From Calycina herbarum (lineage: Eukaryota > Ascomycota > Leotiomycetes > Helotiales > Pezizellaceae), in NCBI GenBank assembly GCA_001414485.1, contig LLEY01000262.1:1-62320 (forward strand): a stretch of 62,320 nt of DNA, given 5' to 3'. A program made the translations under genes and the position numbers. The first letter of the stretch is position 1; each line of letters opens with the position of its first letter. The notes beneath the pieces were generated by a model. That model did no database searches. It was given only the letters and a program-made list of their open reading frames with translations, and had not been told where the DNA came from. Shown here one piece after another: positions 32,073 to 44,075 of the stretch.

Positions 32073-35030
32073 TCAACGACGATGGCGGGTGAAGTCAATT
32101 AGTTCGTCAATACCACGGCGGTCCCAAGCGTTGTTGCCCTCCACCGGGTCGACGTCTATACCACCGTTATCAGGTTGCATCGTGATATCGGAGTCGTCAT
32201 CGTTGGAATCGGAATCAATCAACCCCCGAATTCTTTCCAGAACATTGGATGCAGCCTCCAGCTTCTTCTGCATCTTGAGCAAGTCATGGCGTTTTTGAGC
32301 TAGTCGTGCATTTCCGAATAAGAGCATCTGACACTTTTCTTCGCCTAGAACAGTATTAGAACAAAATCAAACAAAAGTATTCCAGGACTTACAATCCCCA
32401 ACATTCAACTCAAACTTTCCCTCGAGCAAGTACTTGATCCCCTTTTCCATTTCCATAAACAGGGAAACCTTAGTATTTCCGCATACTGCTTCAACAAACC
32501 GGATTCTGGCGAGATGGTAGTAGCCAATGACATATGCAGCAACCTCGAGCTCTCTTGAGTACGGAAGATACTTGGCTAGATCTTCATCCTTGATATTCTT
32601 GTGCAATTGCTCCTTATCCTTGGGACCTCGGTTGGCAGGAGCTTGTAACCAAGCTTGGATTCGGGCTTCCCTGCATGCTGCATTTAACTTATCGAGAGCT
32701 TGTTGCTTGTGAATTTTGAACCCCGGAAGATCTGTTGTGAACAATGCTGCATGCTCAACGTTATACAACGTCATCAGCCTCTCCTGCTGGATCTTTTCGT
32801 GGTAATTGATGAACTCATTGATGTGTTTCTTAGAAGCACGATAGAGCTCGGTGTCTTGGTAGTTTCTGAGGACATCAGAAAGCACATTGTTCATATGCTT
32901 TCCTAACATGGTGAAGGTTGTCTCATGAAAAGTCTTGAGGGGATGCTTCCACGGTTCAATTGCAGTCAAAACTAGGCCCGGAATGGCGTTTTCATCGATA
33001 GTCTGTTTTACTTCAGCTATCGTCCAGCTATTGCGACCGCATTCAAGGTAATCTCGAGAAAATGGTCTGACCTTGGCAGCATTCTGGATCGGTGATGTTA
33101 GCCTACACATTGAACTTGGTGAAGCCATAATTTCTTGTTTGACTGGTGTTGCCGGCGTCTGGGCCCGGTTGAGAAAAGGTGGTTTGGCAGGAGTGCGTGG
33201 GAGTTGGTCGTCAGGTGCTTGTCGCTTGTTCGCTGGCTTACGCACTTCCTCATCCTCATCCTCATCACTCACCAGATTGATCTGTTCTTCGTTTCTGGGC
33301 CGTGGCCGATCCGGAAAACCATCAGCAGATGGGTAAGTACAGATCAATTCAGGTTGCATCTGCTCTAAAGCAGACTGAAATTGTTTGCATAAGATTCTCC
33401 ACTGGTTATGAAATCTGTCTTGGCCTTGAAGTGCGACTTTACCAACGAGAATTCTACCAGCGAGCATATCCTCAGCTTCAGCAGCAAATTTGTATAAAAG
33501 ATTGCGGACTGTAAATTGCACTTGGTCTTGGGAGACTTCGGGCAAAGCAGCCAATCTTTCTTTAATTTCTCTGGTTTGAAGTTGAACGTCTTTCTCTATG
33601 TCCAGGAGACTGTAAAATGTTAGTAATTGAGTACAATACAAATGGGAATTTGGTCCGATTACCTCTCCAAAATCATCTTGGTAAACTCAGTCGACAAGAA
33701 TTTTTGGATGACGAGTGTACCACATCTCTCTCTGAATTCGGACCACTTGCAATGTGGACCCCACAGAGAACTTTCTTCAAAGAATTCCTCTTCCTCCTGG
33801 AGACAGCGCTCGTGATAGTTGGTGGCCATTGGATTTTCGAAGAGTTGCGAGTCCACACCGGGTTGTTTAGTAACAAAGTATCCATTACGAAGAATGTAAG
33901 CTCTCTTCTGGAAGATGTCGTTGTACTCGTCGCGATAACCTTGCATTCTATCCGGCATCGTTAGAACGCCAACGCAACGATCGTTGGCTTTGCAGCGATT
34001 GATGACTTCCTTTGTGAGGGAGACGCCTGGGTCATTCTTCATTGACATTGCACAGATGATCAAGGCACGTTCATGCTGGATGTACTTGATTGTCAACTGC
34101 TCACAGAATCTTGGTCCATCCTTTTCAAAGTCGTCCCGGGCGGTCTTGAAGTTGCCAGGTAGATCGAAGAATGACAAATTGGGGAGTCTTGGCCCATATA
34201 TCGATACTGAAATGACATTGGGTGAGAAGATGGCCGGCTCTCTATGGCCTTCCTCGTTTCGTTGCAAAGCCTCCTGCGCCTGGGTTGCGGTTCCTGGAAC
34301 GAAGTAGCTGCTGTCCTTTTCGGGGTTCAAAATAGCGATTTGAGCCCACTTCAATGTCTCTTCTAGCTCCGACTTATTTTCGATCGCCTTGAAAGGCTTC
34401 ATGATGCCACCGTCTTGTCGTTCAACCCAGTGAGGGAAAGGCTGGGATCTAACTCTGGGGTTGTACTTGTAAAGCAGCTGCAATGAGACTTCGCAACGCC
34501 AGGTGCTCGCCTCCGAGGTTCGAATATTGGTCGGGCATCGAGTGCAAGTACTAGTTCCCTGGGGGAACTTGATACCCGCGATCGCGCCCATGAGTGATGA
34601 TTTTCCAGAGCTTTGATCGCCAACTAGAACAAGCTCAGGAAGGAATGTAGCATGTTTCTTCAATCCAATTTCTCGTAATTCTTCGATGGCGTCGATGAGT
34701 TTCTTGACGTTATGGCCAACCGCCTCAAGGCCATTCTGCGGACCAGCATTGTTCGAGTGCACGGAGTTCATGCTATACTCGTCTCGTCGTTGTCGCTTTC
34801 CTAAAGAGGTGTTAGTAAAGTGTGTAGATCGAGTCCGAGGAAGGTTTGCCCCCACCGTTTGGATTTCGGGCCATTGAATTGTTTCTCCCTTGAGCGTAGT
34901 CTTCTGGTATGTCAGACCAACGGACCTCAACCGATTCTCTCTTTGGGGTTATACCAGTACTCATCGTGGAATCTTCCGGTGTTGGTATGCCATGAAGTAC
35001 GGTAGACTCACGCTTGAGGCGTCGAGACAT
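32073..35030 (-). CDS. dynamin-like GTPase, 933 aa
   Basis: Exons 35030-34856, 34800-33663, 33609-32393 and 32344-32073; introns 55, 53, 53-class and 48 bp in phases 1, 2 and 1. The sum is 934 codons with no internal stop. Residues 1-70 are disordered with a basic KRQRR motif. The GTPase domain follows: G1 GDQSSGKSS (about 119-127), G2 TCTRCPT, G3 FFDLPG, and a G4-like VLTMPD where T-K-P-D is usual. Middle/effector helices then surround a disordered, acidic insert (LVSDEDEDEE to about 600). A C-terminal assembly-type helical region (NLLYKFAAEAEDML; KYLLEGKFEL) ends with an acidic tail. There is no PH or Pro-rich domain, so it resembles fungal cytosolic dynamin/Mx-like proteins rather than Vps1. 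Membrane or nuclear remodelling is inferred. Confidence 0.85.
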
Positions 35031-36917
35031 ACCGGACGGATGGCTGCCTAGCGGCTTGAACCTTTGAAACGTTGGAGATGTGTAGCCTTAGGAAAGAGCG
35101 ATTAGCATATGTCGATCTTGTTGTATGTGGGGGTGAGGATCAATTAAAGGCGACTGAAGGTGAGGTTGTTGATGGTAGTTGAAGGTGAGGATCTGAGAGT
35201 CGTAGCCACGACATACCTTGTCAATTGAAATCTGCGCGGCAAAGCTTGAACAGATCGAAGGAAGTAAAAGAGGAAGCAGAGATGCTTCGTGCGAAAAGAT
35301 CGCAAAGAGATTGTAAGTGGTTGACCGCAGTGATGAAATGAAGAGTGGTGGTTGTGGAAGTTGGAAAGAGGGAAGGGTTGGTTGGTGGGAAGAGTTGAGA
35401 GATTTATCCCCTCGCGACAAGGCTACAACGCATGGACCAGCGAGATCGATGACGAAATCGAAGGCGGAGGGAAGTGAGAGAGAATTGAAGGTAAGGTTCG
35501 TGTAGGCTCGAAGATGTAGTGAAGGTTGGAGATGGAGAGCAAGGCAAACGAGAAGTTGTGAGAGTAGCGAGGAAGACCACCCGACAAACAATCGAGAATT
35601 CTTTCAATCCCTAGCTTTCTGCCCAGGCTTTGATTATATACTTCACTCAAAGACTTCGAAGACGAACAGACAAACCAATGATCACGTCGAGTTCGCCGGA
35701 CTTCTCTTGCGCGTTCTCTCTCCGCGCAAGATTGAGAAGTGCGTGCATACATGGCGCATAGCAAACACCCGCCGACCCTCGAATCAGAACTCGACCTAAC
35801 TCTCATCAGGAATCGGGTCTGCTGGGGTAGAAGAAGGGTGAGGGTGGCTTTGGTTTTCTACGTTGAGTTGTGAAGTTCTCTCTAGTTTTTAGCAGATGAG
35901 AACAAGCGAGGAGAACACTACTACCATATCTTCCCCTGTGAACTTTCGCAGAAACCCAGAGAAGAAATCATGTTGCAAAGAGGTGAGGAAAATGTGACAA
36001 GCTGGAATGGATGTAGTGGCGTGTTTCGGCATGCATCTACCCGCATCATACAGACAAACTTGTATTCACACCCCTTCCTAGGCAGTGTAGCCATTTTGTG
36101 TGGCGAGCTGAGATGGCTTCGTGAACGAGTCTATTCAACGTCGCCATCTGCTCTCTTGGCTTCCAAGTACCTCTTGTCTTGTGGAAATCAATTGCCACAC
36201 AGCCAGAATCTATCGAATCCCGCGTCAAGCTCGCGTTTGCTATCGCATCTTGAAGCAGCAGGAGAAGGCCAGGTCGAGTTCCAAAAGGCTCCCTCTGCAC
36301 CTCTGGAAAATGCCATTTCAAACGCTGAATGACTTTCCCTCTCGGGAAATCTCATCATAATTCTATATAATTCCGAGTTGACCACTGCGGCCTAAGGAGT
36401 CTGTCAAAGAGAGACTGAGTGAACGTTCTCGTTCATGCGGATCTTCGTCGGTGATATCTCGGAACCTTGATCGGCGTTTAGACACCTATTTTGCCACCAC
36501 CCGCATGCGGCAGGAAGCGAGGCCGGCCAAGTCATCATCCGAATCGCCTTCTACAGTGGGGTGCAAAAAGTTTGTGTTGATGCTCCTTCTCCAAATCCAG
36601 CCATTTCTTGCATTTATGTTTCCAAGCTCATACCGACGCTATTTTGTCATAAGTGATTACTAGTCAGGCTTAGTAGCATTCAATTTAATGTTTGTGAGTC
36701 GGAGGGTTTATTGTCAAGAATGAGGGATAAAAGTGATGGTTTTGATCTATTGTTCTGATGAATTAAAGTCTAGGTTTATTCCATACAAGTGTGGGATCAA
36801 ATAGTGAGACGAGTGCTTATTAAGCACTAGAACATGTGATTTCTGAAATTTATGACTTGGTTGATGTCATTGTTCGAGTTCTGAACAACGTAAGGAGTTT
36901 GAGAATGAATTCAAAAG
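35031..36917. other. long upstream region of the dynamin-like gene; no gene supported
   Basis: The first 900 bases are GA-rich on the plus strand (TC-rich leader for the minus-strand gene). Frames of 90-127 codons on the minus strand here are Ser-rich by base composition and have no splice or start support. Between 35970 and 36660 both strands have open frames of similar quality, so I assign none. Confidence 0.4.
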
Positions 36918-37487
36918 TTATACTAGCATAGAAGTCGCGATGCTTCGGGAAGAAGTAGCAATTACTTCAAACCCAAGTGAACTCCTTTGATGAAATAGCC
37001 GAGAGGGGCTATCATCAAAGGGAACAGGTCTAGAATCTTCTGGCTTTTGTTTGCTCCATGCTTTGGAGATTCTAGTTCGAATGGAAGTTGGGTCCTGCAG
37101 TGCTTCAGGTAGAGAAGGTTTTGTTGGCATTTTCCATTTCACTACCTCTTGGAGAACTCGCCTCTCCCAACGCGTGCGTCTGTTTTCTCCCAGTGCAGAG
37201 ATATTACGTTGGCTGTTGTCGATGGCATATCTCTTCCAAATTTCTTTGCGGTAGGTGAGGACCTCGAGTTCAGAAGATGGTAAGCTCAATCTCAATATTT
37301 CAATCTCTTCCAACTCATGCTTTACAGTTTTCCGTTGTTCAGGATTAAAGTGATCGAGAATTCGACTCCGCTGGCTAACCCGGGCACGAAAGTAGAGGTA
37401 TAGGCAATCATTTAGAAAACGAGGGTGTATGCCATCTGGGATAAAGTCTTCGGCATCCTCTCTTTCAATATTGGTTCCTGTTGCCAT
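36918..37487 (-). CDS. unknown protein, 189 aa
   Basis: Single-exon frame with ATG at 37487. It is basic and helix-rich, with an N-terminal FIPDGIHPRFLNDCLYLYF segment, a charged middle (KHELEEIEILRLSL) and WERRVLQEVVKWKMP around residue 110; the C-terminal 50 residues look disordered. No family recognised. The plus strand downstream is AT-rich. Confidence 0.55.
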   Translation of the reverse strand: MATGTNIEREDAEDFIPDGIHPRFLNDCLYLYFRARVSQRSRILDHFNPEQRKTVKHELEEIEILRLSLPSSELEVLTYRKEIWKRYAIDNSQRNISALGENRRTRWERRVLQEVVKWKMPTKPSLPEALQDPTSIRTRISKAWSKQKPEDSRPVPFDDSPSRLFHQRSSLGFEVIATSSRSIATSMLV

Positions 37488-38150
37488 AGTGAGTAGATGT
37501 TGGCGAAAGTCGAGATGGGGAGGAAGTTTGAGTAGTGGAATTAATATGAGACTTTTTATTGTACGGGGAATGGATGGGGCGATGGGCTGAAGCTGTGGAG
37601 CTGAGATACCAATATATACACATGTACATATCAGGGTTACAATGAGGCTACAAGTCGCTAAAGAAATCCTATTACGGAACGGGACGAAGCGATACCGAAG
37701 CCCGGATATAACCTGGGATGCTAGAGTAAAACAACTTTATATTGTGCTACAATGCAAAACAGTAGGCAGGTTAGAGCAATAAAATAGTTGAAAGGCTCAA
37801 GAAACCAGGCGATATACGACGAAAGAGAGCACGTGTACAAGAATCTAAAGTATCATCTGGGGATTCATGAAAATGTAATCTCCGCTTTCATTTCTGAGAC
37901 GAAGGATATTTCATTGACTATTTCATCATTAATTCTCCTCCACAAGAAATAAAAAAGAAGAGGAAAAAAGACAAGTGTGACAGGACTGTTTCGGATTATA
38001 ACAACAAGGCTATTTCATATATAGAAAGACAGATTTCGAGGTTGTACAGACCCTAAATCCAATTCCAACTACTACAAGTTCTATCACATATCCAACAACT
38101 CAGCTGTCCCCCTCAAAACAAAAAGAAAGCGGAGCCAGCTCTCGCTTTCA
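37488..38150. other. intergenic
   Basis: AT-rich. No coding frame and no repeat pairing seen. Confidence 0.4.
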
Positions 38151-38525
38151 CTACTCCTGCAACTTTACAATCGACTTAGCATGTAGATCATCTATAACTC
38201 TCTTAACCTCATCTTCTATATCCTCCGCTTCTGTATCCAAAGTTGTCGAAGCAAGATTGGCATGCGAACCATGGTCCTTCAGGAATTTCTTAAAATATGT
38301 GCACTTGGCGTTGGCATTCACTTGCAAGTAGACGTAAAGTATTGTGCCAATCTTCTCGCCGCTGTCGATGCGGATTTCGTATTCCGCATCTGCTTTGGCT
38401 GTTCTGGAGGGCAGAATTCGGCTCCCTGGCTTGTTGATGCCTATGGCGTTCATGAACTTCTTGGTGCAGTTGATGTTCTTTTGGATATTTCCGAAGAGCT
38501 TCCTAATCTTCTTGGAGGTCGACAT
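38151..38525 (-). CDS. unknown basic protein, 124 aa
   Basis: Single exon with ATG at 38525. Lys-rich N-terminus (KKIRKLFGNIQKNI), a central beta-like segment (IGTILYVYLQVNANAKC) and an acidic helical C-terminus (EAEDIEDEVKRVIDDL). No signal peptide or membrane helix. No family recognised. The long reading frame, good start and composition support a gene; the plus-strand frame overlapping it is a shadow. Confidence 0.55.
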   Translation of the reverse strand: MSTSKKIRKLFGNIQKNINCTKKFMNAIGINKPGSRILPSRTAKADAEYEIRIDSGEKIGTILYVYLQVNANAKCTYFKKFLKDHGSHANLASTTLDTEAEDIEDEVKRVIDDLHAKSIVKLQE

Positions 38526-39142
38526 CTCTAAGGGGGTTGATTGATTGCTTGGGTGACTGAGTGTGAGGGTTAGTTATTGAGAGTGTATGGGAAGTTCGAT
38601 TTTGGATTTGAGAGGGGCAATTATATTGAGATATGAAATGATATGAAATAAGTGTTGTAAACTGGCAGGAGATGCTTCAAAAGAAGGGACTGAAAGGGAA
38701 GTTCAAGATATATAAAGCTCGGGTGTTTTGAATGCTAGGAGGAGAAAGCAGTGTTTGTGGTTGTCTAATAATACTCCTTTATTGCAGTCCAAAGCATGTT
38801 TATATAGCAAAAATATTCCAACTCATATCTGATGGGCTTTCGGGGCATCTTCTTCAACCCAACAACCCAACTTCTAATCAAGCTACGGCATCTCGAAAAG
38901 GTATCCTTTGAAACTCATCACCAACAAAATAGCGGAGAGCAATCTTTTCTGAATATCATCAGGTTGAATTTCCAACAAGGCGTAGTAATTCTCCACTTTC
39001 CAACAGGGAGTAGCAACCAATCTTACGAGGAAGAAAAGTAAGTCCGTGATCATCAAACCGAATAATCGGTAGCGCTGAAGAATATAAAAGTGACCTGTTT
39101 TTTGACCCGACGGTTTGGTACTGCGGCCCTTCTATTACCAAT
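38526..39142. other. leader of the 124-aa gene and flank of the MITE-like element
   Basis: The first 250 bases are GA/TG-rich upstream sequence of the minus-strand gene; the rest is unassigned. Confidence 0.35.
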
Positions 39143-39693
39143 ACCACAGGCATGCGCTTTTAACCGATCCCCAGCATTGCCGGGCCCGAGTCATAACGTT
39201 ATTCCAACCCCCCCTAATGGCCGTAGGACTCGCGTAACGTCACGACTCGCCTGGAAAGTGCGATCTCGCACTTCTAGTACGTACACCCTACGTAGAACGT
39301 CTTTTGGAGGAGAGCACGTGATATTATAAAAACGTGACACTGTTACTTAGAGTATAGCTTCTTTTTAAGGTGCTTATAAATTAATTATTTATATAGTACC
39401 TTTAGTAGTTAATAGACTTAGACTTTTTTAAAGAAGAGTATGTAATATTATAAAAACGTAACATATGCTTTAGTTAGTTGCTTCTATTATATCTTCTTAG
39501 CTACTAGCAAGGCTGGTTTGCGTTACGTGGGGGGTCTAAGCCGAAAAGCTGAGATAAGCTTAAAGTGCGAGATCGTACCTTCGACGCGAGTTGTAACGTT
39601 ATGCGAGTCCTACGGCCATTACTAGGCATGGATTTAACGTTATGACTCGGCCCCGGTAATGCTCGGGGATCGGGTAATTGGCATGCCTGTGGT
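39143..39693. mobile_element. 551-bp MITE-like element with long terminal inverted arms
   Basis: The ends are perfect inverted repeats, ACCACAGGCATGC at 39143 and its complement ending at 39693. Homology continues inward for about 130-150 bp on each side, including GAGTCATAACGTT, AATGGCCGTAGGACTCG and a GATCTCGCACTT block that is itself part of a GTGCGATCTCGCAC palindrome on the left arm. The centre is AT-rich and contains a direct repeat (39313 and 39436). There is no transposase frame, so it would be mobilised in trans. I cannot define a clean target-site duplication. Confidence 0.75.
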
Positions 39694-40044
39694 GATTTCT
39701 AAGGCACTTGCCGACCTGCTGGCGCCCAAATATCATAGACACTGATCAGCCAATGAATAATGATACTGATGCGCTTGTGTGGGACTTGAATATAATATTT
39801 CCATGACCAATTTGAACCCCTCTATTTCCGAAGGTCAAGACCGATTTGGTTTTGAAAAACATCAGGGGTTAGGTCGGGTCACGTGCGGGGTCTCCAATCC
39901 TTGGTACAGCGCCTCCGTCGGCGCTTGCTTCTTCCCAACTACAAACCCCTTCTATACTACCTTTCGTCTTTGTTGTTTACCTCGTTTTCGTTTTTCGGGC
40001 GTGTTTTTGATTCTTTTCTGTTACTTTCGTTTATCAAATCGGCA

Positions 40045-41947
40045 ATGCTTCGACAGCCATTCTGTCGCCGGTTCTATTTCGCAGGAAAAATCATGCGTTC
40101 CACCATAGCTTCAGCCAACACCCATATGGCCCCGGCCCGGGGATTATCATCCAAAAGCGAGATACCTTTTCATGATGACCTAATTATCTTGCTAATTGTC
40201 TTCAAGGTACCACGAAGGTGCCAAATGGCCCGGATCCTTACCTCTACACCAGCGGTCGATGGCTCCATCGTGACCAGCTACAACGCGCTGCCCGGTCGAT
40301 CGACTTTGACTTCCCAGCACTGTGCGAGAAAGCGGTTTCTCTCTGTCCAGCGGCTCGCCAAATCACCAGCTACGAAAAGAAAGAGGGGGGTTTTAATAGG
40401 GTTTTCATCTTCACTATGGATAATGGTGCACGTGTCATCGCCCGATTGCCATTTCGTGTTGCAGGACCAGAACGACTGACAACCAACTCCGAAGTTGCAA
40501 CCATGGCCTACAGTTAGCCCCCCTGAAACTCATTCTGGTCCTTTTCGCTGACATTTTTTTCAAGTAAGACAAAAGACCAACATTCCAGTACCGGACGTTC
40601 TCGAATGGAATGATGATAAAAAGAACCCTATAGGGTCCGAGTACATCATCATGAACCATGCACCTGGAGTACAGCTACATGGTCTTTGGCCAGGAATGGA
40701 TGCTGCACAGCACATGTTGACAGTGAAAGCACTCTCCCGTATCATTCAATCCATGGCCAGGCTTTCATTCCCAGCATATGGAAGTATATATTTCGCGAAC
40801 GCTCCCATTGATCATCAACTCAAAATTCCCCTCGGGGAATTTTGCATTGGGCCTCATTGTGGACATCAATACTGGGATCATACCCCTGGGGAACCACGCT
40901 ACTATGAGCGGAGGAAGCCCAACAGAGGTCCTTGTGAGTTTAAATAACCCCTGCTTCTTTGACCTCTGCATGAAGACTAATACAATTTATATAGGGGCAA
41001 ACTTGAGTGAGTATACAGCTGCTTTGATAGACCTTGGATATTCAAGAATCCCTACTGCTGAAGCTGCCCCTCAAGATGAACTTCCTTACCGTGGATCCAT
41101 CCAAGAGCATTTGCGACTGATGAAGATTAATGAAGAGGTTATGCCGGCTTTGATCCACTCCCCTTCAATTCAAGGACTAGCTACACCTACCTTGCTCCAT
41201 GCAGACTTGCACAAAAGAAACATATTCGTTTCGGAAGATGATCCTACTGTTATCACTTCCATAATAGACTGGCAGTTAACTAGCATTGAGCCAGCATTTG
41301 TATATGCAAAGGAAACACCAGACTTGGTGTTGATACGGCCTCCGCCAAAATCAGAAATTCCGGAGACAGGAGAGACGGTTGTAGATGAATCTTCGGAACC
41401 AGAAGAGGAAGCAGAAGATGAGCCACCGGAAACCCCAGAGGAAAAGAAAGAGCGAGAGAAGACGGAGCATGATATTTGGATCTCACGCCAGACATTTGAA
41501 GTCGGGATGAAAGCATGGGCCCCTCGTATCTTTGCCGCCAGAACAGCAGACGATACACTACTACGGCCTCTGCGGTATTGCGGTACTTCTTGGAGAGACA
41601 GCGCTGCCGCCACACGTCAGGAACTAATTGAATTATCTCGGCGCTGGACTGAGCTTGGCCTTCCTGGTCAATGTCCATACCAACCTACAGAGAAGGAGTT
41701 GTCTGAACATTCAGAGCCATATAAAGAGTTCCAAAATGTACAAAATCTAAAAACCATGTTGGTGGAGAGTCTTGAGACCGACCCTGAGGGTTGGGTTCAT
41801 CCCGATGACTGGGAGGCCATAAAGTTGTTACATAAAGGAGCGTTTGACAATTGTCTAGAGGAAGCAAGGGAAAGTGATGATGAGGCAATCACTCCAGAAT
41901 ATATGGAGAAGATGTGGCCTTTTGATATTGAAAAGGGAAGGCAGTAA
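40045..41947 (+). CDS. aim9: AIM9-like mitochondrial kinase-fold protein
   Basis: Exons from 40206: 40206-40512, 40565-40933 and 40995-41947, with introns of 52 and 61 bp in phase 1. The product has the Y-T-S-G-R-W start motif of the AIM9/APH family, EGGFNRVF-like glycine-rich lobe (KEGGFNRVFIFTMDNG), TNIPVPDVLEWN, GSEYIIMNHAPG, the catalytic loop LLHADLHKRNIF and IIDWQ. These are the H-x-D-x4-N and metal-binding motifs, all intact. An acidic insert (SSEPEEEAEDEPPE) follows the kinase core. An N-terminal exon from ATG 40045 (MLRQPFCRRF) looks like a mitochondrial targeting sequence; it joins through an intron ending GCTAATTGTCTTCAAG at 40205, but its donor is unclear. Likely mitochondrial; substrate unknown. 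Confidence 0.8.
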
Positions 41948-42178
41948 TGGGGTGGTTTAAGCTGGATGGGCTGAATGCAGACTCCGAGCCGAGGAGCTCA
42001 GAAAATACGAAAGCAATAGGCCAGCCGCACCTGTGAGGAACAGTCTCAAGAGTTCCAGGTCACATGATTGTACCATTTCCACCATGCCAGAATCTTAAAC
42101 TTTTTATCTACCACAATCCAACGAAGAAATAAATTGAAAGAATTCATGAGAGGTTAGCATTCCTGTTTTTTGCTTGCC

Positions 42179-44075
42179 CTAGCCAGATAGAAGTCTTGGA
42201 AAGCCGCTGATCGGGTACTGCTGACTGAGCCCGCTTCCAACATAGAGAAGGATCTCAAGTAAGCTAGATGGCGTCTGGAGCTGAAAACTCAGAAGATCGT
42301 CAGAAAGAGAAAAAATCTCCTCTAAAATCATGCGTCTAACAATTTTTTCGGTCAAGGGGAGTTTGTACACTGGCGCTAGGCCAGTCTCGTGCACCACGAA
42401 GTAGGGTTTGGATTCTTCGGATCGAAGCAGTTTGCGAAAGTATTCGCCAAGATGTTTGACCTCCGGATAAGGGGACTCCTTTGAAAATCTGCAAAGGATT
42501 TTTCCTTCAAATCTCATTCGTTAGTATATTTGCTCAAGTATTCTCTCCATGGGAAGGAATCGCACCTTTCACAAGCAATTGTCCTGGTATGATACCTCTT
42601 CCTTCGCCGCGATGAAAATAGAAGGACGAGGCTAATAGTTGCCATGCTAGTGTTTTGATGGTCTGCTGCCCATGTTTACTCGACCAGTACTGGTTAGTCA
42701 TGTCTTCCAAGTCGTCAATTTTGTCGACATGAAGCTCTATAGGAGGACCATTAATTGGAGTATTAAGTCGTGTATATCGTCGTTTGTCAAGATTAGTGTT
42801 ATTGAGATATCAATCCCATGTCTTCTGTGTATCAAGAGTGACTTTCACAAGATCCACGATGTATCTACCCATCAACCAAGATCCCCGGCCGGGAAGCTTC
42901 TCTTTCAGATTTTGAAAATACCCCTTTGGATCGTCTGTCGCATCATCTACTAGATCAATTTCCGGAGCACCGCAACCCAGGGAGACATTAATACCAATTG
43001 GACACTCGGCTCCCCAAATGAGGCATTGCTCGGAAATGGTGATGTTCACGGGGTTGTTGTTGTGTAAACCTCCATCTAGGTAAGTTCGCTGGGACGACGT
43101 GTGGAGGCATTGCTCAAACCATGTCGGCGCTGCAGAAGTAGCTCTCGCTCTATATTGATAATTTAAGCACCATTCAAGAGCTCTTGTGGCAGCTTGGAAC
43201 ATACGCTTCCCAAATTTTGATCCCATTTTCTGCCTGGCCTTCCCTTAGGAGACTATAGCTCATAGAAGCTACTGGTGGTCAGTCAAATGACAATACGGTA
43301 TTTGGGTTGACTTACCTGAACCAAGCCTGTTGTAATTTGTAAAAATAACTGCCCCTCCAGTGGGTGTACTAGCGGTTACGGCAAGTTTCTTGTCAAGGCT
43401 TCCAGGAGCTGCCCTTTTCCCCGATCCACCAAACAGCGCAGATTCAGCCGTGAATGCCTCCTGCAGCGCTTCTTCCAATGTGGATGTGGCAAATCTCCAA
43501 GTGAGGAGTTTGATGAAGTGTGACCAATCATCAAGTCTCTTCCAACTTCTTCTTCCCGTGAAAGCCTTTTTACAGAGATTCTTGAACAAGGTTATACTTT
43601 CAGAAACGCGAATCCCATCGGCAAACAAGCTTAAAGCTATAATGCCACCGACGCTACGATGAAAGTATTAGCAGCAACAGGTATTGAAAGAGAGTATATA
43701 CCTGGTGCCAGTGACAAGGTCAAAAAAACATTGAATCGGGATGTTGCCGCCCAAAGCCTGCTCCAGCTTTTGCATCATAACAAGCTGCATAATCCCACTG
43801 ACCTCGCCACTATTACAGTCAGCAAAGTCAATAAGAGAAGGTTGGTGTTTACCTGACGATCGATATAATCCTTACTCCAGCTAGACAAGGTTTTTAGTTA
43901 ATTAGTTTTGCCGCCAGGAAGGTTGCGCCATCAATTGGACATTCAGGCACTTTCAAGGTCGTCTCGTCATAATAAGTGCCGAAAGAGATAACACAATCAC
44001 TACAGATGATGTGCCCACAAGGCAAAGTGTAATTCGTAAGGCCAACCAAGCAAGAAAGGCATGCAGTAGTTTGAG
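42179..44075 (-). pseudogene. RING-patatin protein gene, decayed (copy 1)
   Basis: Reading down the minus strand: a RING-like segment (ACLSCLVGLT, LPCGHIICSDC, CPIDG; about 44070-43905); AGVRIISIV followed by S-G-E-V-S-G where patatins have D-G-G-G-x-R-G; the nucleophile motif GTSVGG across an intron at 43701-43657; IKIWEA joined to ARATSAAPTWF by a 48-bp intron (GTATGT); the catalytic YLDGGLHNNNP; then TGA at 42812-42810 in an otherwise open frame that continues to 42179 through one more intron (TACTAAC branch). The donor after the RING exon is missing. With a broken oxyanion loop, a stop and a lost donor it is probably dead. Intact relatives are fungal phospholipase-like proteins, some linked to immunity-type receptors. 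Confidence 0.7.

Noticed and set aside
35423..35806. 127-codon minus-strand frame upstream of the dynamin-like gene
   Set aside because: Composition is driven by a TC-rich leader; no ATG context, splice support or protein-like hydrophobic pattern.
39143..39693. Considered as an LTR or a gene with conserved hairpin RNA
   Set aside because: The arms are inverted, not direct, and there is no coding frame; a MITE-like DNA element fits better.
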